From Desulfomonile tiedjei (GTDB lineage Bacteria > Desulfobacterota > Desulfomonilia > Desulfomonilales > Desulfomonilaceae), in contig JACRDF010000011.1 of NCBI GenBank assembly GCA_016212925.1, positions 1-64,000 on the forward strand: a stretch of DNA of 64,000 bases. The letters are read 5' to 3'. The notes beneath the pieces were generated by a model. The model saw only the letters and a list, made by a program, of their open reading frames with translations, did not search any database and was not told the origin of the DNA. Each line of letters begins with the position of its first letter. Within the stretch, counting starts at the first letter, position 1. The position numbers were made by a program, and so were the translations under genes. Positions 8,023 through 17,913 of the stretch are shown in pieces.

Positions 8023-8190
8023 TGTGGTTCCTTTTGTCCTCGTGAAACAGAAAGATGATCCTTCTTCTCAGAGGATTGAATTATTGCCGCCAATCCGAGC
8101 CTCACAGCGAGAAAGATGACTCGGGCAGAAAGGGCCGAGGCAACGCTATCATCTTGACACCGCCGTTGTCGTGGTGTTAGGAATGGCACC

Positions 8191-8613
8191 ATGGAACGAA
8201 AAGGCCTAGCGCTGGTCTTGGGCATGATGCTACTGACAGGTCTCGCTCTCCCCTTGCCCGAGTGTTATCTGACACGGGTGAACTGTCCCATGAAAACAAA
8301 CGGCTCGTGTCATGTGTTTGCGGGGCAGCGCGAAGCCGGGAAGTCATGCTGTGGGCAGGGCTTTCGCTTTTCTCAGTCCCGAGGCAACCACCAAAAGCCA
8401 GACAAGTGTTATGAGCTTTTCCGAAAACTGAAAACCTATCCGGTCAGGTCGTTGCTTACTGTAGTCCCCGACACCGCTGTTGCGTTTGTAATTGGTGCAG
8501 ATGCGTCCAAATCTTCCAATCCCACCCTCAAAAACACCGGCTCCAAGATGTTGGCGAGAGATCGCCAAAGAGCCGGACCTATCTTCGTTCAAAACCAGTC
8601 ACTCCTGATTTGA
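8191..8613 (+). CDS. Small secreted Cys-rich protein of unknown function in the efflux locus
   Basis: This is a 140-residue frame with a signal-peptide-like N-terminus (MERKGLALVLGMMLLTGLALPLPE). It is followed by six cysteines in the next 60 residues (ECYLTRVNCPMKTNGSCHVF, then KSCCGQGF and KCYEL). The ribosome binding site (TTAGGA) is modest. It lies between the TolC-like protein and the adaptor, with gaps of about 170 and 430 bases, so operon membership is uncertain. The clustered Cys/His/Met residues would suit metal binding in the periplasm. That is inference, and I recognise no family. The C-terminal half has unremarkable composition and could be non-conserved. Confidence 0.5.
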   Translation: MERKGLALVLGMMLLTGLALPLPECYLTRVNCPMKTNGSCHVFAGQREAGKSCCGQGFRFSQSRGNHQKPDKCYELFRKLKTYPVRSLLTVVPDTAVAFVIGADASKSSNPTLKNTGSKMLARDRQRAGPIFVQNQSLLI

Positions 8614-9042
8614 GATTTCTCGCCTTTGGCATGTCCTGCCTCGGAACCCAACGCGGGAGGCCGCTAACCGAGTTGACGCCTTCTACGGATGGGGCCTGTG
8701 GTGCCTCGCTCTGGTCAGCTTAGAGATCAGACGTCGCGTTCACAATCTCAGGAACGTTCAGGTGGCTTTCAGCCCTCCCGTGCCCGAGTCCGGCCACCGT
8801 GGATGCCGTGGGTCGGAAAGGCCTGGGGTTAGAATCGGGCAGTGCCATTGTTAGCTCGTCTCGTGAAATTGATGGCGACCGTGTATCAAAGTGGAAAACT
8901 CGCCAAAACTCCCGCGAGTTTTGGAGTCGGCCCCGGTATTGACTGGTAGTCTAGCAAGAGACAAGGAGCGGATTGTACCAAAAATCGTGAGGACTCCCGG
9001 GCCGTCGGTGCGGGGCTGAATAAAAGAACTGAGGGACATCTT
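8614..9042. other. Non-coding stretch between the small Cys-rich gene and the efflux adaptor
   Basis: There are about 430 bases without a convincing gene on either strand. A weak ribosome binding site (GAGGGACATCTT) precedes the adaptor ATG. I see no clear promoter, terminator or copy of the window's repeat families here. Confidence 0.5.
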
Positions 9043-10164
9043 ATGAAACGTTTTCTGTTAATCATTTCGGGCCTTCTCATCCTCAGCCTGGCTGCTTGGG
9101 GAGTTCATAGATTAAACGACTCAAGGGCCCTTAATCAAAAAAATCAGCGAGTGAAACCCAAGCCGTTGGTTGTAACGCAGGCGGTTCAAACAGGGGAAAT
9201 ATCCAGCACATTAGAGCTGACCGGTTCGATCGAGGCAACGAGGGTTGCGCGCCTAGCCTCCCCAGCTGAAGGCCCTGTCTGTAACTGCAACCTGAGGGAA
9301 GGCGACCCCGTGAAAGAAGGTGAAAAAGTCCTCAGCATCGGAAGAAAGAAAGCCACCGAAGCGCTATTGCTTTCTGCCAAGCAAGACGTGAAGACCGAAC
9401 AAGAAGAGTTGGCGCGGATCGAACAATTAGTGGAGAGCGGGGCAATTCCCAAGGACCAATTGGACTTGGCTCGCACAAAATATCATCGGGCCACGGCGCA
9501 GAGAGAAAAAGTCAAGGAAAGTTCAGATGATTACGACATAACAGCCCCCTGGGACGGCATAATTTCCAAGGTTATGGTTGCTGATGGAAACTATGTGGTT
9601 CCCAGAACCGTGATGGTTGAGATTTTTGATCCCAAATCTTTGGTTGTTCGCACAGCCGTGCCGGAAGGTCAAAGCCAGGAACTCCGTTTGGGTATGGACG
9701 TGGCCGTAAAGCTCGATGCCTACAAGGGCAAGGCGTTTGGCGGAAAAATTTCTCGCATTTATCCTGAGCTAGATCGACGAATGCGAACTCGCGCCGTTGA
9801 GGTGGAAGTTGTGGACCCGGTTGACCTCGTTCCAGGCATGTTCGCCAGGTTGAGCCTTAATTTGAGGACTCTCAAGGATGCTCTCGCCGTTCCATCGGAG
9901 GCCGTGATTGTGACGCCCAAGGGGTTGCGCGTCGCCTACGTGATTGAGGAAGGCAAGGCCCTCCAACGCAAGATCACTACAGGCATTGAAGGTGGAGGAA
10001 ACATCGAGATTCTGTCCGGGATCAAGGCGGGCGAACAGATCGTTGTCGCAGGCAATGAAAAACTGAAAGACGGCATGGAGATACGACTTCCAGGGGCAGG
10101 GAAGAAAGACGCTGAAGCGCCGAAGCCTCAAGCAGGCAAAGATAAGGGAGACGCAGGACGATGA
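9043..10164 (+). CDS. Efflux RND transporter periplasmic adaptor (membrane fusion protein)
   Basis: This is a 373-residue membrane fusion protein linking an inner-membrane RND pump to the TolC-like duct. An N-terminal membrane anchor (MKRFLLIISGLLILSLAAWGV) is followed by the lipoyl-like half-motif (LREGDPVKEGEKVLSIG). A short alpha-hairpin (LSAKQDVKTEQEELARIEQLVESGAIPKDQLD) comes next, then the second lipoyl half (YDITAPWDGIISKVMVADGNYV), a beta-barrel and a C-terminal membrane-proximal domain. The coding region overlaps the pump gene by four bases (ATGA), a sign of translational coupling. The Lys/Ala-rich tail is a normal variation. Confidence 0.93.
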   Translation: MKRFLLIISGLLILSLAAWGVHRLNDSRALNQKNQRVKPKPLVVTQAVQTGEISSTLELTGSIEATRVARLASPAEGPVCNCNLREGDPVKEGEKVLSIGRKKATEALLLSAKQDVKTEQEELARIEQLVESGAIPKDQLDLARTKYHRATAQREKVKESSDDYDITAPWDGIISKVMVADGNYVVPRTVMVEIFDPKSLVVRTAVPEGQSQELRLGMDVAVKLDAYKGKAFGGKISRIYPELDRRMRTRAVEVEVVDPVDLVPGMFARLSLNLRTLKDALAVPSEAVIVTPKGLRVAYVIEEGKALQRKITTGIEGGGNIEILSGIKAGEQIVVAGNEKLKDGMEIRLPGAGKKDAEAPKPQAGKDKGDAGR

Positions 10165-13100
10165 AGATAACCGAATCGGCTGTCAGGCGCCGTATAGCAA
10201 CCAGTGCCATCGTGATCGCCTTAGTGGTTCTCGGAGTGTACGGCCTTTGGCAACTCCCTGTAAATTTTGTTCCCAACATCACATACCCACTGATTCGACT
10301 GTACATATCATGGCCCGGTGCAACGCCCGAAGAAATTGATAAAGATTTGGCCGATCCCGTAGAACGCCAGTTGGCAGCCGTAGACGGCCTGGACTATCTG
10401 GAATCCTCGTCCATTGAAGGGCTGTACACGGTTCTGGTGAATTTCAAGTACGGCGTGGATGTGAACGTGGCGTACCAGGATTGTCTGGCCGCGATGGCGC
10501 GCGCGACCAAGAGCCTGCCCAAGGACATTGAAGCACCCTTCATGATCAAAGCTGACCCTTCTCAATTGCCGGTGGTTCAGCTCACAATCAGCTCGGAACA
10601 ACTTGATCTTGTCAAACTGCGGACTTGGACTGAAGACTGGCTTCAGGACCGACTTACGGCCGTACCTGGCGTCGCGGGCACGGACATCGTGGGTGGTCTC
10701 AAAAGGGAAATACGCGTCAACTTGGACGGAAATGCGCTCGAAAAGCACCAACTATCTCTTTCGGGGGTGGTCAAGAGACTTCGCGACGAAAATGTCGAGC
10801 AATTCGGTGGCCGGGTCACAGTGGGGCCGCGTGAGTTCATAGCCAGGACTACCGGAGAATATCATTCCCTGGAGGAAATTAAGTCGGTCATTCTAGCCCG
10901 AAAAGACGAGAATAAGGTCTATGTGCGGGATGTGGCCAAGGTTGAAGACGCGAACGAGGACGTTCGGGTCATCACACGGCTGGACGGTAAACCCTGCGTC
11001 AAGTTGAGCGTACTGAAGCAGGCGGACGCTAACACGGTTGAAGTTGCCAAGGCCGTCAATAGAAGAATTCAGGAATTACAGCCCTCCGTTCCGGCGGGTA
11101 TTCAACTGGGAATGGTGGAGAACCAGGCTGATTACATTGAATCGGCAATCGCTGGTGTCCGCAACGCGGCCATTGAGGGCGCTATTCTCATAATTCTCAT
11201 CATTTATATCTTCCTTGGCAGTTGGCGCCAAGTTCTGGTGATGTTCGTGGCACTGCCCGTTACCATGTTGGTCAATTTCGGCGTCATGAAGCTTGCGGGC
11301 TTCTCGCTCAACATTTTTTCCCTGGGAGGGCTGGTCGTTGCCATCAGCGTGGTGCTGGACAACTCCATTGTGGTCATCGAGAACATAACTCGCCTGAAGC
11401 ACGAGACGCCGAATGCAGCCATGGACGAAATCGCCATTTCCGCTACATCCGAGGTCGGGCCGGCAATTGTCGCTGCGACTCTTTCGTTTATGGCTATCTT
11501 TGTCCCGTTCTTGCTTGTTCCCGGGCTTGTGAGCCTCCTTTTTCGAGAGTTAATCCTCATTATTGCAGGCGTGGTTCTTATAAGCCTGGCGACCGCTGTT
11601 ACACTGACACCGATGTTCACCGCCTTGCTTTTGGGTAGGCGAGGGAAGGTCGAAACGGAAGATACGCGGTTCCAGCGCTTGTTCACCCAAGTGACGGATA
11701 AATATACCGCTCTGTTGGGCCGGGCCATCAACCGCCGGTGGACGGTTGTCGCCGTATCCATCTTTTTTCTGATCGGAGCAGCCTTTGGCGTTCAGAAATT
11801 GGGGACCGAGTTTCTTCCGCAGATGGACGACGGGAGGGTCATGGTAAAAGTGCGCCTCCCCACCGGGGCTTCGGTATGGCAGACAGACGAAGCCCTTCGG
11901 CGGATTGAAAACTTAATTGCCGATGACCCGATGATAGAATCATACTTCACCCTCGTCGGGGGGAAGGTCTGGGGAATATACACTTACCTTATCGCCAATG
12001 AAGGGGAAATTAACATACAGCTCGTCCCTCCGAATAAGCGAGAACTGAGCACCAAGGAATTCACGGAACGCCTTCGACCTGAAGTGGTTAAGAAGATCCC
12101 TATCCCGGGAGGCATTGCCATGGTGATGAGACCTCAGGTCAAGGGGATCAGAAAACTGGGAGATGCTGACATTGAAGTCAAGATAAAAGGCCAGGAAATT
12201 CCCAAGCTGTTCGAACTGGCGCAGGGAACGGCGATGGCCATGAACAGGTTGGCACATTTTGCCAACGTGTACGTCTCCTTGGACATGACTAAGCCGGAGT
12301 ATCAGGTGCAGGTGGATCGGCAACTCTCGGCGGATTTGGGGGTCTCGATGGCGGACGTGGCTACCACCCTGCGGTCGCTCCTCACCGGCGCGGTGGCCAC
12401 CCGATACAGGGACGGCGACAGGTACTACAATGTGCGCGTAATTATCCCTGAAAAAAACGTCACTTCCAAACAAGACATTGAGAGGCTGATTCTGGAGTGC
12501 GCTCAGGGAGGCTATTTGCGAGTCAAGGATGTAGCAAAAGTGAACCAGGCGGTCGGTCCGGTCGAAATCGGGCGCGAGGATCAGGTTAAGCAAGTGATAG
12601 TGCGCGGAGACGCTGTCGGAGTGAGCGTTGGACAGGCCCTTTCAGAACTGCGGACGGAGATTCAAAAACTGGAGCCCCCTCTTGGGTACGAGTTTCGGTT
12701 CGGTGGGCAGGCCCAAATGATGGCCGAGATGAAGAGCACTGCGATAGGTGTCCTGGCCTTTGCCTTGTTTTTTTCCCTCATCGTTCTCGCCGTGCAATTC
12801 AATAGCCTCAGGATTCCGATCCTTATTCTGGGATGCGTCCCCTTTTGTATGGCAGGCCTTGTGTATGCCTTCTACTTGACAGGTCTTCCGATCGGGGCCA
12901 CTGTGCTCATTGGCGTCTTGGTCGTGGTCGGGGCCACAGTCAACGAGGGAGTGTTACTCATGACCTTTGCGGAGGAGTTGCGTTTCCGAGATCGCCTGTC
13001 TGCTTTCGACGCTGTGATCGCTGCGGCCAAAATCAGGCTCCGTCCTCGATTGATGACGACGGTTCCTATCATTATGGGCTTGATCCCTCTCGCTTTGAAT

Positions 13101-13238
13101 ATTGAAGAGGGCGGCGACATGCTCCAGCCCATGGCCGTTGGAGCAATAGGCGGACTCATCATGTTGGTGCCTGTGGCACTGTTTCTCATGCCGTGTGTCT
13201 ACGTGATTTTCACAAAAGGCAGGCGATCGGAAGCTTGA
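10161..13238 (+). CDS. Efflux RND transporter permease
   Basis: This is a 1025-residue proton-driven RND pump, about the usual length of the family, with twelve membrane helices and two large periplasmic loops. The N-terminus (…ALVVLGVYGLWQLPVNFVPNI) and PGATPEEIDKDLADPVERQL are typical of the AcrB/CzcA superfamily. The TM4 region has SLGGLVVAISVVLDNSIVVIENI, with the Asp of the proton relay (VLDNSIVVIEN). A second half has GATVLIGVLVVVGATVNEGVLL. It lacks an obvious metal-type signature, so I do not assign a substrate. It is translationally coupled to the adaptor upstream. Confidence 0.93.
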   Translation: MKITESAVRRRIATSAIVIALVVLGVYGLWQLPVNFVPNITYPLIRLYISWPGATPEEIDKDLADPVERQLAAVDGLDYLESSSIEGLYTVLVNFKYGVDVNVAYQDCLAAMARATKSLPKDIEAPFMIKADPSQLPVVQLTISSEQLDLVKLRTWTEDWLQDRLTAVPGVAGTDIVGGLKREIRVNLDGNALEKHQLSLSGVVKRLRDENVEQFGGRVTVGPREFIARTTGEYHSLEEIKSVILARKDENKVYVRDVAKVEDANEDVRVITRLDGKPCVKLSVLKQADANTVEVAKAVNRRIQELQPSVPAGIQLGMVENQADYIESAIAGVRNAAIEGAILIILIIYIFLGSWRQVLVMFVALPVTMLVNFGVMKLAGFSLNIFSLGGLVVAISVVLDNSIVVIENITRLKHETPNAAMDEIAISATSEVGPAIVAATLSFMAIFVPFLLVPGLVSLLFRELILIIAGVVLISLATAVTLTPMFTALLLGRRGKVETEDTRFQRLFTQVTDKYTALLGRAINRRWTVVAVSIFFLIGAAFGVQKLGTEFLPQMDDGRVMVKVRLPTGASVWQTDEALRRIENLIADDPMIESYFTLVGGKVWGIYTYLIANEGEINIQLVPPNKRELSTKEFTERLRPEVVKKIPIPGGIAMVMRPQVKGIRKLGDADIEVKIKGQEIPKLFELAQGTAMAMNRLAHFANVYVSLDMTKPEYQVQVDRQLSADLGVSMADVATTLRSLLTGAVATRYRDGDRYYNVRVIIPEKNVTSKQDIERLILECAQGGYLRVKDVAKVNQAVGPVEIGREDQVKQVIVRGDAVGVSVGQALSELRTEIQKLEPPLGYEFRFGGQAQMMAEMKSTAIGVLAFALFFSLIVLAVQFNSLRIPILILGCVPFCMAGLVYAFYLTGLPIGATVLIGVLVVVGATVNEGVLLMTFAEELRFRDRLSAFDAVIAAAKIRLRPRLMTTVPIIMGLIPLALNIEEGGDMLQPMAVGAIGGLIMLVPVALFLMPCVYVIFTKGRRSEA

Positions 13239-13343
13239 GAGCCACCGTTTCATAATTATGGATTGTTTCCTTGACTGCGCAATACCTGCCCGAGCCGGGA
13301 GACATGGTTCCGAGGTTTTGCCACGGGAAGGGGCTCAGCGTTG

Positions 13344-13475
13344 TCATTGCGAGGAGAGAAAGGACGAAGCAATCTCATGTTCGGTGGGACGGGCATCCTG
13401 CCCGTCATTTCAACAGACAGGCCAGACGCCTGTCCCACCAATAGAGATTGCTTTGGGCTGCGCCCTCGTAATGAC
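13344..13475. repeat. Dispersed palindromic repeat copy 4, split by a nested 'GGTGGGACGGG' hairpin element
   Basis: The outer halves TCATTGCGAGGAGAG…AAGCAATCTC and AGATTGCTTTGGG…CTCGTAATGAC match the 3249-3335 copy. Between them, 13383-13439 holds another palindromic module: GGTGGGACGGGC…GCCCGTC, then GACAGGCC…GCCTGTC, then CCCACC. The gap 13239-13593 holds nothing else I can identify. Confidence 0.7.
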
Positions 13476-13593
13476 ATATTCATGGCGCCTCGCATCATCA
13501 AACGGAGCCAAAGGCATAATCCATATAGTTATGCGATTTCTATTAGAAGGGCCTTCTCGATAACTTTGGGCGGCTTAAAGGCTGCGACCACTT

Positions 13594-14817
13594 CTAATCA
13601 GGCCTCGAAACCAGTGTCAAAGTAGTCTTCATTAGGACAACCGTGTATGGGTTCCATGTAGACATGGTGAAATAGATCGTTGTCGAGTTCCCGTCTCCCG
13701 TAGCCAAGTCCTCGAATTGATACGGACCGTAAGGATCGCCGCTATGGAAGTCGCGTCCGGGGTCCTGCAGATTGTCGCACTTTTCGATGTTCCAGTCCAA
13801 GTGCATGAATCGGCAGAATCCACCATCGGTTTTCGGATCGAAGATGACCTGCGGTCCCGACCATGGGCCCCAGGGATAGTCTGCGGTCCTCATATTGATA
13901 AGTTGCCGCTCTGTGCCGCAATTGTACAGCATGATCCACTTCCGTATAAACCGGTTGTATCTCACCGACAATTCTCCCACACACGGTTGATCGAAGAGTG
14001 CAACAGCGTCTTCTTCCCTGCAACTCCAATCGGGCGCTCCTTCACTGTCCAGGCCGGCGAAATAACAGATGCTCGATGGCGACTCGATTTTGTCCGCGGG
14101 CTGACACGCGAGCCTCACATCGCTCTTCCGATAGTGGCCGGAACCGAACATTAACAGGTCCGTGCCTTCCGCGGTCGGCAAGCCTTTCCAAGCGCCGGTT
14201 TCAACTTGCACCACGGACACGTTTATGAAATGCCTGTCTGAAAGATCGTATAAATAATTGAAATTCATGCCGTCATCCTCGGAAACAGCTACCACCGATC
14301 TGCCCATCAAGAATGACGGCCTGTGGCCGGTAGTATGGTACACGTACATCTTCTCCGCGACGCTGGTGCCTTCCATGGGTACCTCGTAGGCTCCCTGGAG
14401 GACTCCGGGAATAAATACCGGCCGGTAAACGCCGTTTTCATTGTGTAGAAAATTCAGTTTAATACCTGCTTCAGGGGACGATTCGGTTACATAGGCAATG
14501 GCGTCTCCTCCTTCGGCCCCGTCCGTATCGCCGAATAACAAATAAGTCCGCCCGCGGTGCCGAAATGAGGCCCCAAGGTCGGTGGAATAAAGCTTGAACC
14601 GGGTCATGGTCTGGCTTTGGGTAGGCTTGCCCACTTCCCTATCGAACTCGCCCACAATTTGAGCCACTTTGACAGCTCGGGAGGCTTGCACAACGTAATT
14701 TCCCCGGCCGTCCCCCCAGCATGGTTCGAGCGCGGGGGACAATAAGAAAAGCTCTGCAAGGGCTGCAAGCAGCACAAAAAATCCAACCGGGTATTGAAAA
14801 GGGGAGCTGAAGCGCAT
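13594..14817 (-). CDS. Secreted DUF4185-domain protein (beta-propeller-like)
   Basis: This is a protein of about 407 residues, exported by an N-terminal hydrophobic signal (MRFSSPFQYPVGFFVLLAAL). The body matches DUF4185: TDLGASFRHRGRTYLLFGDTDG near the start, then repeated blades such as GRSVVAVSEDDGMNFNYLYDLS, RYNRFIRKWIMLYNCG and WGPWSGPQVIFDP. These resemble glycoside-binding five-bladed propellers (GH43/GH32-like), but no catalytic role is established for the domain. The ATG at 14817 with AAGGAAT upstream is preferred to a TTG at 14859. It is convergent with the RND pump gene and faces the same way as the M3 peptidase. Confidence 0.8.
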   Translation of the reverse strand: MRFSSPFQYPVGFFVLLAALAELFLLSPALEPCWGDGRGNYVVQASRAVKVAQIVGEFDREVGKPTQSQTMTRFKLYSTDLGASFRHRGRTYLLFGDTDGAEGGDAIAYVTESSPEAGIKLNFLHNENGVYRPVFIPGVLQGAYEVPMEGTSVAEKMYVYHTTGHRPSFLMGRSVVAVSEDDGMNFNYLYDLSDRHFINVSVVQVETGAWKGLPTAEGTDLLMFGSGHYRKSDVRLACQPADKIESPSSICYFAGLDSEGAPDWSCREEDAVALFDQPCVGELSVRYNRFIRKWIMLYNCGTERQLINMRTADYPWGPWSGPQVIFDPKTDGGFCRFMHLDWNIEKCDNLQDPGRDFHSGDPYGPYQFEDLATGDGNSTTIYFTMSTWNPYTVVLMKTTLTLVSRPD

Positions 14818-14886
14818 ACCTATTCCTTCATTTTCGTCCCCCGTGCTTACCTCCATCAACGCTGAATGGTGTAAATCGCAGGGGTC

Positions 14887-16590
14887 TCAATCTTCGGTCA
14901 AATCACCGAAGGTTTGTTCCATGAGCGAAACGGCTGACGCCAGCGTGTGCCTGTCGAAAGCTAGTCTGGCCCCGGCTGCCTCATAGAGGTCCGGCAAGGG
15001 CACTGTTCCCCCCAGGGCCAATGCCTTGCGATAGGATGCAACAGCCGCGGTCTGGTCTCTTAGCGCATTGCTCCATATCTGGGTCGCGCCCAGTTGTGCC
15101 AGGCCATATTCAACATAGTAGAAGGGGACAGTGTGAATATGCAGCTTGCGCTGCCATCCTGTAACGAGTTGATCTTCCAATCCGGACCAATCAATCCACG
15201 GGACGAAACGTTCCCAGACGAGCCGCCATTGCGCGTCGCAAGCAGAAGGGTTCAAAGCCTCGGACGCGTTCTCGTAGACCCAGTGCTGAAACGCGTCCAC
15301 TACGGCCATGTACGGCCAAAAGAGGATTCCCCGCTCAAGGTGTTCCGCCCTGGCCCTGGCTGCATCGGCCGGGCTGTAGAATCCTCCTTCCTGCTCGGAA
15401 AGGTACGGCGCGGCAAGCAATTCCATGGCCATAGATGCGACCTCCGCGAATTCCATAGCCACTTGCCGTTGCTGATAGTACGGCAGCGGACCCCTCTCGA
15501 AAGCATGAAACGCGTGTCCCGCCTCGTGCAGCAGAGTCTGAACGTCATCATGGACACCGACAGCGTTCATGAATATGAAAGGTCTTTTGGAAGCGGTAAA
15601 CTCGATACAGTAACCCCCTGGCGCCTTGTTTTTCCGATTGTCCAGGTCCAGTAAGCCCTCATTTACCATAATGTCAAAATAGGCCCCCAGCGGAGGGGCC
15701 ACTTTGTGGAAGATCGCAGAAGCTTTTGCCGGAAGTTCCGAGGTCTCCCGGAACGGAGTCAAGGGACCTCGCCCAAACGGGTCCACTTCCATGTCCCAAG
15801 GCCGCAAAGTGTCTACACCGAGAAGCCTGCGACGCTTTTCGCAAATACGGGCCGCGGCCGGTACCACGGCCTGCTCGATGGCGCGGTGGAATTCCATACA
15901 GTCCGAGGGACTGTAATCGAAGCGGAGTAGTTGCTTCCATCGGAAGGAGCGATAATCGCTAAAGCCTGCATTGGCCGCTAGTTTGACTCTCAATTCCACG
16001 AACTGTTGCCACAGGGCGTTGACGGCCTCGCGGTCTTGCAGTTGTCGTTGAGATGCGAGGCGCCAAGCCCTTTCTCGTTCGGACCGATCCTTGCTCTGGA
16101 AAAAAGGCCTTAATTGGACAAGAGTAACCTCGCGCCCATTCCACTGGACTGTTTGTCCTCCCATGATTTTGTCGTATTGCGTTGATAGCTTGTGATCTTG
16201 TACCAACAGAGTAAGGTTTGCCTCCCTGAAAATCTCCGATTCCCAACGCATTTTCGACAGTGGCATCCGGAAGCCTTCGGGCGTCAATCCGGATTCCAGG
16301 AGCTTCTGGCGTAGCTTCTGCTCCGCCTGCTCCACGGGGGGATAAACCTCATCCAAAAACGCGTGATACCGGCGCTCCGCCTCTTGGTCCGCGGTATTGA
16401 CGGTAGTGGCCACCATCAGACGACTATACGCTTCGTCTATTAGTTCGCTTAACCTCGTCCAATCCCTAAGAAACGCGGAAACGGTGTCCCCGGTAACGGA
16501 TCGTCCGACAAGATCATCATAATACGGTTCAATTTCAGTCCACGACCACTGCATTACCGCCTTGGCATCATTGGGAAGCAAATCAAACAT
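14887..16590 (-). CDS. M3-family oligoendopeptidase (PepF-like)
   Basis: This is a 567-residue zinc metallopeptidase of clan MA, family M3, cytoplasmic, which cleaves short peptides. The catalytic motif HEAGHAFHAFE is intact, with the third ligand Glu in the following helix (VAMEFAEVASMAMELL). The C-terminal region with YYVEYGLAQLGATQIW is typical of the PepF/M3 oligoendopeptidases. The start was moved from 16686 to the ATG at 16590 because GGAGGAGG lies just upstream and the extra 32 residues do not match the family. It lies 70 bases downstream of the DUF4185 start region on the same strand. The two may be co-transcribed, but there is no functional link that I know of. Confidence 0.92.
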   Translation of the reverse strand: MFDLLPNDAKAVMQWSWTEIEPYYDDLVGRSVTGDTVSAFLRDWTRLSELIDEAYSRLMVATTVNTADQEAERRYHAFLDEVYPPVEQAEQKLRQKLLESGLTPEGFRMPLSKMRWESEIFREANLTLLVQDHKLSTQYDKIMGGQTVQWNGREVTLVQLRPFFQSKDRSERERAWRLASQRQLQDREAVNALWQQFVELRVKLAANAGFSDYRSFRWKQLLRFDYSPSDCMEFHRAIEQAVVPAAARICEKRRRLLGVDTLRPWDMEVDPFGRGPLTPFRETSELPAKASAIFHKVAPPLGAYFDIMVNEGLLDLDNRKNKAPGGYCIEFTASKRPFIFMNAVGVHDDVQTLLHEAGHAFHAFERGPLPYYQQRQVAMEFAEVASMAMELLAAPYLSEQEGGFYSPADAARARAEHLERGILFWPYMAVVDAFQHWVYENASEALNPSACDAQWRLVWERFVPWIDWSGLEDQLVTGWQRKLHIHTVPFYYVEYGLAQLGATQIWSNALRDQTAAVASYRKALALGGTVPLPDLYEAAGARLAFDRHTLASAVSLMEQTFGDLTED

Positions 16591-16725
16591 CAGGCCTCCT
16601 CCGACTCGTTTGTAGCGCTCAATCTTAGCGGGAAACCGGTGGTTTGGGAAGGCCCGAGTGAGAGATCCTATACCATGCGCGGCCAAATGAATATTTGCGT
16701 GAGCCGGAGTGAGAAAAGAGAGGGT

Positions 16726-17913
16726 TTATTCAGCATCTCGCTGTCTTAGGATTTCCACGACCGCCAGGTGGCCTCTGCCCGCGGCCAGGGTAAGGGGAGT
16801 AAAGCCATTCTTGGCGGTGGACCGGGCCTGGGCCCCATGATCCAACAACATTTTGGCTGCCTGGGGGTGGCCGTAGAAAGCCGCCAACATAAGGGCATTT
16901 ACTCCGTCCTTCTGCACGCGGTTCACGTCCGCGCCCTTCTGCAAAAGGAGTTCCACCGCTTGATTTGACCCCGCGGCAGATGCCTTCATCAGAGCGGTCT
17001 CGCCGTCGCTGTCCTCGGCATCAACGCTCGCGCCCGCGTCCAGAAGCGTCTTCAAAGCTCCAGTGTAACCGCCGAAGGCAGCGACCATCAGAGCCGTGAT
17101 GCCGTTCCTCTGCCGGACGTCTACCGCCGCGCCATTCTGTAATAGGCGGCTGCCGATACTCTCAAACCCTCGAGCCGAAGCCTTTATCAAAGCGGTTTCG
17201 CCATTGTTATCAGGGGCATTCACATCGGGCTTGACCTGAAGCAGTACATCCACTGCCTCGGTATGGCCGTAAAACGAGGCCACCATCAGTGACGTAATCC
17301 CGTTCCTCTGCTTTGCATCCACCTTGGCTCCCTTGGCCAACAAAAGCCTCATTACTTCAGCATGACCCCTTGCGGCAGCTTTGATCAAAGCGGTCTCTCC
17401 GTCTTTGTCACCGCGGTTCGGATCTGCACCACCCGACAAAAGGTCCTTGACGACCGGCGCGGCGCCGTTGAATGCGGCCACCATCAGACAGTCGATGCCC
17501 AGCTGTTCTTCAGCATTAACGTCCGCACCTTTTTCCAAAAGCATCCGAACGATCTCCGCCCTGCCCGCGGCGGAAGCTTTGATGAGGGCTCCTTCACCCT
17601 GCTGATCTCTTGCATTGACATCCGCTCCCCGTTGCAGCAGCACCCGGACAATGTCGGCACGGCCAAGAAATGCGGCCACCATGAGCGGGGTGAGACCGTT
17701 ATCATCCCGAGCGTTGACGTCCGCTCCACCGCTCAATATTGTCTCAACTTGAGCCTGAGACCCGTTCTGTATCGCTTGAAAGAGTTCACCCGAGGCTTGA
17801 ACCGCAGCAGGGACAAAGAACAGCAATAAAAGAGGACCCACAAGAAATGGTAGGCTAAAAACCTTCGTCTGCAGGATCCTAATTCCGGAGCGAAGTCGTT
17901 TCTCCGTATTCAT
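16726..17913 (-). CDS. Exported ankyrin-repeat protein with 11 repeats
   Basis: This is a 395-residue protein with an N-terminal hydrophobic segment (RILQTKVFSLPFLVGPLLLL…VQASG), probably a signal peptide. Eleven 33-residue ankyrin repeats follow and fill the rest. The repeats alternate strictly between a type reading NGxTxLMVAAFxG and one reading DGETALIKASAxG, so the real unit is 66 residues. Ankyrin repeats bind other proteins, and the target here is unknown. The ATG at 17913 (AGAGGGCAAGA upstream) is preferred to 18003. It lies on the minus strand between the M3 and M23 peptidases. Confidence 0.88.
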   Translation of the reverse strand: MNTEKRLRSGIRILQTKVFSLPFLVGPLLLLFFVPAAVQASGELFQAIQNGSQAQVETILSGGADVNARDDNGLTPLMVAAFLGRADIVRVLLQRGADVNARDQQGEGALIKASAAGRAEIVRMLLEKGADVNAEEQLGIDCLMVAAFNGAAPVVKDLLSGGADPNRGDKDGETALIKAAARGHAEVMRLLLAKGAKVDAKQRNGITSLMVASFYGHTEAVDVLLQVKPDVNAPDNNGETALIKASARGFESIGSRLLQNGAAVDVRQRNGITALMVAAFGGYTGALKTLLDAGASVDAEDSDGETALMKASAAGSNQAVELLLQKGADVNRVQKDGVNALMLAAFYGHPQAAKMLLDHGAQARSTAKNGFTPLTLAAGRGHLAVVEILRQRDAE

